From Salminus brasiliensis (Eukaryota > Chordata > Actinopteri > Characiformes > Bryconidae): a stretch of DNA of 64,000 bases. The DNA lies in assembly GCF_030463535.1 (NCBI RefSeq), contig NC_132892.1, positions 34,064,609 through 34,128,608 on the forward strand, written 5' to 3'. The notes below the pieces were generated by a model, which did not search any database, had not been told where the DNA came from, and saw only the letters and a program-made list of their open reading frames with translations. The position numbers and the translations under genes were made by a program. Below, piece by piece: positions 51,680-63,469 of the stretch (its first letter is position 1; every line of letters begins with the position of its first letter).

Positions 51680-52520
51680 AATCTGGCTATTGTTCTTTAT
51701 ATTGTATCAGAATTTCATGATGAATGAACCAATAGAAATGCTTCAAAATGACTTGGAATAAAATCTACATCGACATTACAGTACAGTGACACTGCTGAAA
51801 ATGTGGAGATGATTCAAAGTGCTCCACTTTGGTGTATTCACACCAGGCAATAATACAATGATAAATCAGTCTATTAATTAATAGATGATTCACTAGTCTA
51901 GCAGTTAATTGCATGACACTTGGTGGACAAACCAGACAGTCATCTGATATAAGACCAAAAAGTAGCTTTATTATGAATAGGCCAGTCCAAAGGAGGCGTG
52001 GCCAGGCTAGGCAAAACCAGAGTGAACAGTAAGCAGTATATTGGAGTAGGCAGAGGGTCAAAACCTGAATGAGTCATGCTATTGGGGTTTGCCATATTTG
52101 ATGAGATGTGTGAAGCACAAGAACCGCTGTGTTATACACATAACTAAAAAAATGTTCTTTTTTTTTTTTTACAAAACGTAATTTAATATGTTATGTTTCC
52201 CTGTTTACATAAGATATGTTTACTCCAAAAAAATATAAAAATATATATATTTCTGTACATGTCTCAGTGCATCCCTCACTTACCACAATATCACGCTAAC
52301 TTTTTTTGTCTATAAACAATGTAATGTTGCTTTAAATGACAGTTCTGGTGCTCTTCTACATTGTTCACTTGCCTTTTTATGTTAGTATTTCAAGCTCAAT
52401 CCACCCACCTGCAAACTACATTTGTATTTCATATTTTATAGTGAAAGATTTGTTTACACCATTACAGCAAAAATAAATTGATATTTCTAATCAAATTAGG
52501 CTTAGGTGGGCAAAGTTATT
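51680..52520. other. Gap between receptors D and E, no gene
   Basis: AT-rich sequence with short A and T runs. Nothing else recognised. Confidence 0.45.
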
Positions 52521-52522
52521 TG

Positions 52523-55500
52523 TTATATGTTTCGGTTCAGTCCATGGCAAACTGTATCAAATTGGTTGGTTCTGGGGTCTAGGCTCTCGTAGAGTGAATC
52601 AGATTGGTTGGTGCTGGGGTCTAGGCTCTCATAGAGTGTATCTGATTGGTTGATGTTGGTGTCTAGGCTCTGGTAGAGTGAATCTGATTGGTTAGTGCTG
52701 GGGTCTAGGCTCTGGTAGAGTGAATGTATGTTGATGATGTTTTGATGATTTCCAGGCAGATCATTTTCATAATCTCCTTTAGTCTGAAATTAGAGCAGAA
52801 AACAGAGATACTGATTAGCAGATTATACCTTAAACATCATATTGTTTAGGTTATGCGTATGATAGGAGTAGAATTGTGTTTTGTTTATACTTTTGAGCCA
52901 ATTCACTTCAATATAATGAAAGAAACAAAGAACTGATTTTGACATCAGTTTGAACTCACTGGGTTATTTGTACGTGTCGGCATGTTAGGAGGTCCTGCTG
53001 AAAAAGAGAGAGGCGTGCATAACATCAGTTTCAAATTGTCTTTCACTAACAGGAGGCATTCACTAGCCTCATTTCTAGTGAACACTTAAACCATTAGATG
53101 GCAGTAGAGTGCAATCACTCTTGTCAAGGCCTGTGAGGATGTCTTGCATGTAACACAGTAAAAAATGTACAGTTAACATTTTAGTGAATTAGTCAAGGAT
53201 TACCCCAATTAGGACTAATTTCTAGTATCACATCAATTGATTTTGGTGAGTGAAATTACATTGACTTCAGTGGAATTCACCTTAATAAGCAATTTTACCT
53301 CAACTACAATGTTTTTGCATTTTTGGTCAAGTATGTTCACACACACAAGGATTTTGTTTCCAACTGTTAGTGTCCCTCTAGTATTAACAATATACAGCTA
53401 TGGTCTGAGGGTAAAAACTGTTCTTGTGTCTGACAATCTTAGTGGACATAATTTTATGGCGTTATTATTATTTATTTTTTTTCCAATGACACAGACAGCG
53501 ATGTAAGTCAACCCAAATGTGTTTTGCCGACGCATAGGTGCACCAACCACACCCAAATCACTACTTCTCTAAACTTAAGTCTCTAGTACGAGTCTCTGTA
53601 GTGGCTCTCGGTCTGTGACTGATAGGCTAGCATCCTCATTACTAGCTTTCACTTCTTAGCTGGAGAATAATCACTGTTCCAACCACAGCTGTCATACATA
53701 GTTTTATACTAAAACACTGTAATACATACTGTGCTGTGGTCAGTATATACTAGAGTTGTGTAATTATGTTGATTTGTTTTACTGTGCTAGTCAGCATGCT
53801 AAACTACATGCTAAAATCACCTCCCAGAATTTTACCTCATTACATCTCATTTCACCTCACAATTTCCACCCTGCTAAATGCTAGGAGCAAGCAGGAATCA
53901 ATGTTTCAGAGTAAACTGAACAAAATTATAGTATAGTTTTATTTTGTTTTTGTTGTGCTAACAAAAACAAGGCTTTGCTATTACCAATCATGACCAAATG
54001 GTTCTTTTCTTCCACACTCAGCAGTTCTCCAAACTGCTCTGGTTAGACTTCTCTACTGAAAGCTTCTCAAGTTGGGTTACCACACTGGTTAACCAGCATG
54101 ACCAGCAAGACTAAGCTGGTTGACCAGATCATTAAAGCTGTACTTCAACACATTCACAAACAGATTTTAGTAGAAATGGCTTTACAGCATTGACTACTGG
54201 ACTACAACTAGTTGAACAATCTATGCCATCCTTTGTGTTAGTATTACCTTCTGTCTTCTTGTGTTTTAGTTTGTAGATCAGTACTAATCCTCCAATCAGC
54301 AGCAGAACCACACAGACACTCACAGTGATGATGATAATGGAGAAATCTTTAAGACCTAGGCATCAAAAATGATGTCAGCATTATAGAATGCTGAATAGTT
54401 GCTGCACAATATATCAGCTTTACTCAGACTCATTTTCACTGGTCTTTCTCTGACAGTTTGACCACTGCTGTTCAGATAATAATGAGGTGGTGGTGAGGGG
54501 AAGAAAATCTCAAGAAAATGAGTCAAGAAAATCTCACCACTAACTTCCAGATGGATTTCATTGACAAGGGAAAAATAAGGATTTGTACTTCGATCCTTTG
54601 TTCCCTGAAATCCACACATGTAAAGTCCTCCATCCTCCTTCATCACATCACTGATGTTCACGTTGAAGAGGTTTTTTTGTGGATGGTCAAAAAGAGAAAT
54701 CCTCCCGTTCTGTGCAGATTCTCCAAGAGTATAAACAATAGCATACAAGCTGTGATCGGTCACTTTATACAAATACTTAAAGAAATATTTATACTCCTCT
54801 GGATATGTGCAGGTAAAGGTAACAGCCTTTCCTAGATAAGCCGTTTGTGAAAGTGACTTTCCACAACAAGCATCTGCCAGAAAAAAACAAAGAAAGAGTG
54901 ACATTAAAAAGCTGCTGCCTTTCACCATCTCACACTGTTGGATGCTTCATGAAGCTTTGGGGTAAATCAATCTCGGGGAATCACTGCAAATGCAGACTGG
55001 ACTAGTCTCTCACCTTCTTTCACTGTCAGTGTCACATTGGTAAACTGGGCTCCTTGCTTGTCCACTCCACATCTGTAGGTCCCACCATCCTGCTGACTAA
55101 TGTTTTTAATCATCACACTGTACATTCCAGGCATGTCAGGAGTTACATTCATAAAGAAGATTTTTCCATCAGGATCTGCTGTGGTGTTTGAAAGAATCTT
55201 GGCGGTGCATCTTTTACTTTCTAGCTTGCAGAAGTACTTTGTGTGATTCTTGTATTTCAGGTAATCATATCTAAAGTTGAAGAGGGCACTTCCTCCTTTG
55301 TAGCCAGTCACTTCAGCACAGTCCTGTTGACCTGCCAGACAAACCTTATTTTTAACTTATTGCAAACCAAAGAACATCACTTTTTAATGAAATTAGATAA
55401 AAAAAGAGTATTATTAAACACCAGAAAGTCGTTATTTAATATTAATATAAAGAGATGTAAACACTAACACTAGTGACACTTAGCCTGAGTACCTGAAGCC

Positions 55501-55589
55501 AGAATGCAAAATATATGTAACATTTTGATTCAGTGGTATGATAACTGACCTGCGATCAGGCAGAAGGTGAAGGTTAGCAGGATCCTCAT
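52523..55589 (-). CDS. Receptor E: CMRF35-like/pIgR-like receptor with four ITIM-type motifs
   Basis: About 365 residues. Exons: 55550-55589 signal peptide (MRILLTFTFCLIA), 55014-55331 Ig 1, 54538-54873 Ig 2, 54248-54355 transmembrane, 52960-52994, 52523-52783 tail. There is no stalk exon; the intron between Ig 2 and transmembrane is only about 180 bp. Ig 1 keeps the second pair (YFC, KRC) and the F-strand Cys (YRC), but the B-strand Cys is Phe (LFNFRY, codon 55273-55275). Ig 2 starts DACC with FTCTYP...YMC. The transmembrane segment SIIIITVSVCVVLLLIGGL is uncharged. The tail has SLYQSL twice, TLYESL and SLYESL on a 14-residue repeat, then a fifth unit with Cys for Tyr (TVCHGL), and TAA at 52523-52525. 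This is the best-kept inhibitory-type tail in the window. Confidence 0.87.
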
Positions 55590-55730
55590 CTTGAAGTAAA
55601 CACAAAGTAAGTCCTCTTCTTTCAGACACTTTTTCTAAAAGCCTTCAGTTTCTCTACTAACCAAGATTCTTCTGACCATGGCGCTTGTAGTTTGTGTGTG
55701 TCTATCTTCTCTTATGTTTGGTTTGGTTGG

Positions 55731-55780
55731 TTCCTGTTTCTCTAGAAGAGTCATCATTTCTGAAACTCACAGCTCCTCCC
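55731..55780 (-). promoter_or_regulatory. Upstream module of receptor E: GAAACAGGAA site and GGAGGAGCTGTG box
   Basis: ttcctgtttc (55731-55740) is GAAACAGGAA on the minus strand. This matches the GAAANNGGAA pattern of IRF/ETS composite elements. The shared box cacagctcctccc is at 55768-55780. They lie about 140-190 bp upstream of the ATG, preceded by ggtttggttgg as in receptor F. Function inferred. Confidence 0.45.
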
Positions 55781-55944
55781 ATTAGCCACCATTGTCGATG
55801 AAAGATATAATCAGTAAGCGTGTGAACAGAAGGTTTATGTTAAAAGCCAGACTGACCTCACAACATCATGGAAAGAAGATGAGCATCTGGACATACATGT
55901 CCAAAACCAGATAACATTTCAAATGAGGCATTCAGTTCTGCACA

Positions 55945-56110
55945 CTTTTATAATCAACACTGACAAAGAGGAACACTCTGGAGCAGCCTGAGGTCACTGT
56001 ACCCAAGGCCAAGCTTGGGCTGGAGAGGTATAAAGCCCCCCAGCTTTGAGCTGAGGAGTTCTCTGGAGGGATGATGGAGCTCCATACAAAACTTTTGGGA
56101 TGAGTTGGAG
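55945..56110 (-). repeat. MITE-like dispersed repeat, partial
   Basis: Reverse copy with gctggagaggtataaagccc at the core. Confidence 0.6.
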
Positions 56111-56699
56111 TGACAGAGTAAATCATACAACAGACCTCCCTTTTGTTTAATGCCTTAACATCCTCACAGCAATGTTCTAAAATGTAGGGCAAAGCCTTTC
56201 CAGAAGCGTAGAGGTTGTTAGTGCAGCTTTCAGAAGATACTGTATGAGCAGATGTCTGCAAGCGTTTGTATATAGAATAAAACTGTATATGTACACTTTA
56301 TATACAGGAGTAGATGGCATGCATTGATCTCAATAGTGATCCAGTAAAATTACCAAAGAACAAATGGTCCATGTACATAAATATGTAGCCAGGAACATCT
56401 AGCTAGCTGATACTGAAATTATACAGGTACAGAGGATAAAGCCTCATATCTGAGAGCACAGAGTTGAGTGAATGGTCTACGGAGTATTTTTCACTGTTTT
56501 CAAGCTCATTCAGTAGACTGGTTCATCTAGAATTTTAATTAGTTGTTTTAGGGCTTGCCCCCCCCCCTCCTTTTCTTGTTTGTTTTATTTGTCCAGTTGT
56601 CTCTTCAAATTGTAGCCATCCATTAGCTTTTTTTTCATTTTAGCTTTAAGCAGTCTATATAAGAAAGCCCTAAATTAATGTAGAGATAAATGTAGCTGT

Positions 56700-56830
56700 T
56701 CTTTGTAATGTGTCGTCATTCTCTTCTTCACTGTGGTTTAGTTGTTTCCTCTTTTTCTGGTTCAGGATTTGTTCAACTTTCAAGTTCCTCCCACCAGCAT
56801 CAGTGTCACGTCATGCTATGGAAATTTGTG
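56700..56830 (-). promoter_or_regulatory. Orphan receptor promoter-like module
   Basis: tttagttgtttcctcttttt followed by caagttcctcccaccagcat repeats the layout upstream of E and F. No exon follows on the minus strand before receptor E's own promoter. I infer a lost gene. Confidence 0.4.
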
Positions 56831-56879
56831 GGTGGGTGAATCATGAAAGTTTGATGCTAAGAAATGTGTGTAACATTTT

Positions 56880-58375
56880 AATTTTATTTTAGACAGTTAC
56901 TAAAAGTATTCAGACACTGCTGATGCAATTTATTCAGCAACCTTGATATAGACACATTTTGTAGCATAATACCCATCCAGTTTAAGTTCAAGCTAAGAAA
57001 AATCAGAGGCTTTATGGGCCTCAATATCACGCAATGTATATCCGTATCCCTCAGTTCAAACTAGTTCCAGCAGTGCTTATCTCCAAAAACAGCACCAATA
57101 AGAGCAATAACCACAAAAACACAAAAAAAACCCCACAAACAATTATGGTGATAAAATATGTTGGAGACAACCACCACTTCCTGTAAAAATAAAAGTCTGC
57201 CCTATAGGTATAAGCAAGAAAAAAATACCTCCAGACACCCCATTATCAGTAATCTTAGTCATTGTAGACAGTGATTTATTCAATGTTGGGGTTAATTTTT
57301 GATCACTGGCAAATCACTGGTCCCAGCATGTAGTAGTCTTGCAGTGACCTAAACAATTAGGTAAAAAGTCTTTGATTATTCTGGATCACTACAAACATGG
57401 TTTCTGAACTGCATATTTATTGACTTAACCATTTAAAAGAAGAGGTTGTGAAAATATTTCATTGGCAAACACACCTTTTACAAGAGAAATCGTTTTTTCT
57501 GTAGAAGTAGAATTCTTCTACTGGCCCAGTTTGTTCTACAGAAAATGTTTCAACACAAGAATAAATACTCACATCCTTTTAAGAAACAAATTAAACATCT
57601 AAAGACAATGTAGTTCTTACTAAAGAAAATGAAAGTAGAAAAGATCTGAAAGTTCAGAGAAATTAACTAATGAGTTCAGAGAAGCTGTTTGTATATGCAG
57701 GATTATTTATTCATTCAAAAGGCAAACTCAGCAGAATCATTACAAGGAGACATCACATGTAAACGTTAGATCAAACTTATAGGGTAGAGACAAACCCAAC
57801 AGCTAAAGTTCATTTCTTGGTGGTCATAAGAAATAAGCTAATAATAATACAAAAAATTAACAGAAACTGCTCTCAACCAGTCACAGACTTTTATTTTTAG
57901 TTTCTTGAGAGCTTTCATGCAAGAGCTTGGCAGGATAAACTGGGTGGGGATGAAGAGACAGTAATACCAGAGACTCTAGTGAAGACATTTCAGATGTAGC
58001 ATAAATTCCTCAGTTATACTGGTTAACTTATCCATGTTAATAAGAATCAGATAAAGAACAAGAACTCTCAGTATTGATCAATGGACAATTCATATTATTT
58101 GTGGTGTTTAACACTAGAAGACCAAAGTAGTCTTTGATTTTTGAAAATGAGATCATTTTGAAAAACTGAACCCCGTTGTAATGAGATCAGTGTAATTATT
58201 GATATTTTAAAATTGCAAAAAGGAATTGAAAAGCCATAGTGCTCATGTTTGACTCATTACACATTTTGCCACTAGGTGGCAGTTTGGAGCTAAAGATTGT
58301 TAATCATTTTACATTTCTTTTCTAATTTTGAGATCATTTTGAACCCCATGAACCCCTAACCATGTCAATTCATTC
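56880..58375. other. Intergenic, no gene recognised
   Basis: AT-rich sequence. No supported feature. Confidence 0.45.
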
Positions 58376-58378
58376 ATA

Positions 58379-58832
58379 CACTATATAGATAAAAGTATTG
58401 GGAAATCTGCTCATTATTAAAAAGAGCTGATCCTGCTTCTACTGTCTCTACTGTCCAGAGAAGAATTTGTACTAGATTTTGGAGGAGCATTGTTGTGAGG
58501 ATTTGATTGCATTCAGCAACAAGAGCATTAGATCACCACCCCAACGTATCCCAACAGTACTGGATGGAGCTCCACCATTATTCCAGAGAACACAGTTCTT
58601 CCACTGCTCCACATGCTGGGGGCTGAGAATTTCCCCACTGCAGGACTAATAAAGTACTATCTTTATACCCCAATAGCCCACGCCTGGCATTAGGCAGCAT
58701 GGTGCCACTCTATTATTCTTATTCTATTGGCAGTACTTCAACACAAGGTTTTGACAGGCTGTATGAGTCAGCAATAAAGTAGATGAATGTATTCATTAAA
58801 AGGGGTGCCCACAAACATTTGGACATACAGTG
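58379..58832 (+). repeat. MITE-like dispersed repeat, fullest copy
   Basis: Runs from cactatatagataaaagtat to caaacatttggacatacagt. The ends are imperfect inverted repeats of about 28 bp (ACACTATAT... and ACACTGTATG...). No coding capacity, so a non-autonomous DNA element is likely. Confidence 0.7.
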
Positions 58833-59174
58833 TAACTATGTCTATGTACATATTATGTTTTATATAAAACACTATGCTACATAAACTTGCTTTTGTACTA
58901 TTCATGTTTATGTATTTGTGCTCAAATTAAAACAAAAAAGAATTTAATTCAATGTAATTAAATACATAATGTGAAGAAAAAAATAATCAAAAATCAATAT
59001 AGTCTATGCTCCCCAACTATTACTGTGTGATTATGGAGTAATAACAAAATAATAATAATAACAATAATAATAATAATAACCATCGTGACATTTCTTCTGA
59101 TCTCAACATATCAAATTAGAGGACTTTTCTGTACTAAGGGCAACATTAGCATCAGTGGGAGAATCTGGGAACTT

Positions 59175-62100
59175 CTAGGAACTCACAGTGGAGTACACTT
59201 GGGCTTCAGGGGTGGGTTTGGGAAGTTGTACCATGCTGTAGGTCTCCTGAGCAGGATTGGGTGATGGACGCTGTGCAGTGACATACACAGTGTTCAGGGA
59301 AGTGGAGGGGGGTTGAACAGTAGAGTAAAGTGGAGCAGCCTGGGTGTCCAAATGTGATCTGGTGCCTCTAATCTCTGCATAGTCCGACACAGTGTGGGAA
59401 ACCTGATGAGAGAATCAAACGTTAAGAAACCATGTATGTACAAACATGTATGTATAAACGTGCACACACAAACCTAACTGCTGTCCAAATCTGTACAGCT
59501 TTTGTGCTCAAAAAACACTATGTCCAAATGTTTGTGGACACATCTTAAAGTGATCCCATTCAGTTACTTTAAGTAAGCACCAATTTCTAAGACACATGCA
59601 AATGCATACACATAGCTTGTCTAGACCCTGTAGAGTAGTATTGCCAATAGAATAGGACTCTCTTGGACAGATAAACATTAACCTATTGGCACCATGCTGC
59701 CTAATGCCAGGCATGGGATGGAGGGGTATAAAGCCCCCCAGCATTGAGCTGTGTTCTGCATGTTCTGTGAACTGCATAAGGGCCTGGATGTCTTGCAGTT
59801 ATTGACAGAAAAATAAATTTAAAGGTCCATGCAGTCCATGACCTCTTGATCCTGAGTCATGATCCTAACCCTATCAAGATTCTGTGGCATGACCTTAAGA
59901 GGGCAGTGCATGCAAGGTATCCTGAAACACATGTGCAGAGAGGAATGCTTCATTTTATAACAATCATTACGTGATAAGATTACAGATCTTGTAACTATGA
60001 TTACTTTTTTTTAAACCCTGAGATTTAAGAGTCTCTCCTCAATCTATACTATAGATATTTAGCCCTTTAGAAAGCCTATGGCCCGCCAGCAGTGTTATTA
60101 CAAATTTCTATTAGCAAACAATAGCCCCACCGGTTTGTCCCTGTAGTTACTAAATAATACACCTTAGTATATAATAAGCCTTGGAGTGTTAAGGGGTTAA
60201 ATTGATTGGCAGGTCCACCATTAGGCATGATGCCAATAGATTCATGTCTGTCTGCTCAAAAGAGTCCTATTCTATTGGCAGTACTTCTCTAATCAAGGGA
60301 CTAATCAAGCTGTGTGTGCTTTCACACATCTGTATCAGCAGTGGGTGCAACTTAAAGTCGCTAAATGCATTTATAAGAAGAAATCTAATGTATCTCCAAT
60401 ACTTAAACACACACTTTAAGAGAGACTTACTTTATTGCTGCTTCCCATTGTTTGTGTGTTTGGTGAATTGTTGGAGCCTATAAACCATAAACAGACAATA
60501 TAAGTTAGTCCTTTTATTTGCAGTTGTTAGAAAAAGTAAGTGAACTATTATGAATATTATGGTAACTATTATGGTAACCTGGATTTTTGCATTAAAAGCA
60601 CATAAGTACTCAAAGGTTAAAATTTCAAGCAAAAATGCAGCACGATACACTTGGATGAAAATCTAATTCCACAGTGAAGCATGTGTAAATGTAAGGTCCT
60701 CAATCTTAACAACAGTCCTCAATCTTAAGAAATGTTGGGCTATGCAACAAGACAATGACTCCAAAAACAAAGGTCGATTAAGTTTTGGAATGGCCAAGAA
60801 GGAGTCCTGACTTTAACCCTGCAGAGATGTCAGTTGATAAACTAGCAGATTCTTGCAGGGAAGAAAGGTCCAAAATTCCTCCTGGACATCATGCAAATCT
60901 TATTTGTAGCCACTGGAAGGTACAGGGGGTGATGTGCATCTAAGTCTATTAATTTAAAGCTTCACTTACATTTTCTAGCCTGCACTGTGCTGTTTACTCA
61001 ATGTGCTCAATATTTACTATACTGGTGTACACCAGCAATACCTTCCAGCAGTGTCTTCTTGAATCTCAGTCTGTAGAAGATCAGTGTTAATCCTCCAATC
61101 AGCAAAAGAATCACACAGACACTCACAGTGATGATGATGATGATGATGATGATGAGAGAGGAACCTGGAGCAGAGAGACAGAAAGAACAGACCATCACCA
61201 ACTTTATCACACACACACACACACACACACTTACTGGTAGGTATATCAGAGGTGGTCAGTGTTGCTGTTGATGAAGCTGATGGGTTCAGAGTAAATGTTG
61301 TTATTATTATTATTGCGACACAAAATGGGCTTTATCAAAAGTATTTGGAGATCTTGGTGTGGTTCTGTATGTGGTATCTTTATAAAATCAAGATCTAAAT
61401 ATCTCAATTACTGGAATTATGGATAGAGTGTGTTTTATTTATACCTTTTGAAGGTTTTTCAGGCTTTTTTGGTGTTTCTGGTGGTGGTGTTGTGGTCCTG
61501 TAGGTTGGAGATGTTGGTTTCCTGGTTGTGCTCAGTCTTGCTGATGGTGGTAGATTAGACGTAGTTGATTTCTTTGCTTCATTAAAAAAAATATATATAA
61601 ATACAGTACATTAACTTCTTATTCCGTAGGTTCATTATTCAGATTTTACATAAGGGACTTGATAACTGAATAGCATTATTGGTGAAGTCCCACAGGGTTC
61701 TATTTTAGAGGCTTTTAAATACTGATACTGATAAAAATTTTGATGTTAAGGTAGTTTTGAGAGTGAAGAACTGAAGTGTTTCTGAATTTAGGGTTAAGAG
61801 AGTCAAAACACCTGATTTAGAGATTAGGATCTAATGTCCTGAAAATTATCTCTCTCTCTCTCTGTCTCTCTCTATCTGTGTCTCTCTCTCTCTGTCTCTC
61901 TCTCTCTCTCTCTTTGATCATACTTGTTAAGAAACACTGAGGTCATGTTGAGAAAGTTGACCAGAAGCCTAAACCCAGTGCTATTTCCTCTGTTCTCTGT
62001 GGTTCAGAGTTACTGAGAACTCCTCTCATTCTCACGCTCAGTGTGATGTGGAAAAGCTGTTCACTTTAGCTTCATACCAGTTTTATTACAACAGTTACTG

Positions 62101-63239
62101 TAACAGGAGTCTAATTATTCACCCATCATTTCTGACCAACTCAACAGCAATGAAGAAGAGTGACTGTGCTATTTTCATTATTGCAGGATTCTTTCTAATA
62201 ATATATAAAACCAATACTAATTAAAACTTCACCAAGCTCTTAAAACTACTACTAAACTACTAAAACTACTAATAAAACTACACAGATACACAAGAGTTCT
62301 GATCTGTAGAAGAAGTTGAAGATTCTCACCAGAAACCTGCAGTTGAACCTCTGATAACATGGAATAATAACTGACTGGATTCCCTCCGATCCACAATCCA
62401 CAGTAATAATGTCCTCCATCATCTTCTCTCACATCACTGATTCTCACACTGACAACTTTAGAGCTTCTGTCATCAGACATGGAGAATCTGACTCCCGGAG
62501 AATCTGTGGTGTTTACTGCAAAAAAACCTTCACCAGCTGCTTTGAAGAGGTACTTGTCATTTGTCTGAAACTCCTCTGGATAGGAAAAGCTGATGGAGAC
62601 CATCTCACTCAGATAACCAGTCACAGTCTTTGACCCCGAACAGCATGGATCTGTCAAACACAATAACTGAACTTCAACAGAGTATCTCAGGCTCCACTCA
62701 GGACCTTCTGAAATCATTCATAAAAAATATTATTTCTGGGATTTCAGATTAGTTTCACCTGTTTTCACTGTCATGTTCACAGTGTGACTCCACCCTCCAG
62801 TCTCTCCACACTGATATGATCCAGCATCCTCTAAACTCAGGTTTCTGTAGAACACTCTTAGAACTCCAGGAGAGTATTGTAGAGAAACTCTGCCTTCATG
62901 AACCCATGAGTTCTGGTCAGATTTCACATACACACACGGGTTTGTTGAGTTTTTGCAGAAATATTCATCATGCCTTTTATGTTGTTGGATACTGCAGTAA
63001 ATTACAACGCAACCTTTTTTGTAGCCAATCACATCAAAACAGACCCCCAGACCTGCCAATCAAACAGAAGACTCTGAGTTCCTCCAGATTCTCTCATTTC
63101 TACATTTCTGCACCTTAATCTACAGCACAGAATCGACATGCTTCATAAATTCATCATCAATAATTATATATAACTCAAATTTGAAGCAGAATAACTGACC
63201 TGAGATCAGGAAGAAGGTGAAGAGGAGGAAGATCTTCAT
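59175..63239 (-). CDS. Receptor F: CMRF35-like/pIgR-like receptor with a different tyrosine tail
   Basis: About 408 residues. Exons: 63200-63239 signal peptide (MKIFLLFTFFLIS), 62759-63052 Ig 1, 62330-62650 Ig 2, 61445-61576 and 61235-61276 stalk, 61042-61164 transmembrane, 60431-60477, 59175-59402 tail. Ig 1 has both cysteine pairs (IYC/YQC and YFC/NPC). In Ig 2 the B-strand Cys is Phe (SISFSYP, codon 62586-62588) while YYC remains. The first stalk exon is a 44-residue Pro/Thr/Lys-rich, mucin-like stretch (TTTPPPETPKKPEKPSK). The transmembrane segment has eight Ile in a row before TVSVCVILLLIGGL, from an ATC microsatellite. The tail is not the VYQSL repeat: it has SDYAEI (ITIM-like), PLYSTV, ETYSMV and QVYSTV. 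MITE and Tc1 remnants lie in its introns. Confidence 0.87.
59514..59780 (-). repeat. MITE-like dispersed repeat in a receptor F intron
   Basis: Reverse copy, with ggggtataaagccccccagc at the core. Confidence 0.6.
60215..60385 (+). repeat. MITE-like dispersed repeat, partial, in a receptor F intron
   Basis: 3' half of the family: ggcatgatgccaatagattc to cttaaagtcgctaaatgcat. Confidence 0.6.
60490..60940 (+). mobile_element. Decayed Tc1/mariner fragment in a receptor F intron
   Basis: Relics: ttattttatttgcag-type end with agttgttagaaaaagtaagt, then caacaagacaatgactccaa (QQDNDSK) and gttttggaatggccaagaag (LEWPRR). Confidence 0.6.
61855..61916. repeat. (TC)n microsatellite
   Basis: Interrupted CT/TC run in the intron between Ig 2 and the first stalk exon of receptor F. 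Confidence 0.9.
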
Positions 63240-63371
63240 CCTGAACTGAACTTCAGCTTCTCTGATGTTCACACAAAGTCCTGTTCAGTGTGTTTATCTT
63301 CTGTACGTTTGCTTTAATCCACTTTACAGTGAATTCTGCTGGTCTTTATGTGCCGTCTTTGGTTTGGTTGC

Positions 63372-63412
63372 TTCCTGTTTCTCAGGAAGAGTAGCTAAAC
63401 AGAGCTCCTCCT
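63372..63412 (-). promoter_or_regulatory. Upstream module of receptor F: GAAACAGGAA site and GGAGGAGCTCT box
   Basis: ttcctgtttc (63372-63381) is GAAACAGGAA on the minus strand, identical to receptor E's site. agagctcctccta (63400-63412) is the shared box with small changes. About 135-175 bp upstream of the ATG. Confidence 0.45.
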
Positions 63413-63469
63413 ATCAGCATCACTGACCACTTACCAAATTAAACACACTACACAGTATGAGATCATTTG

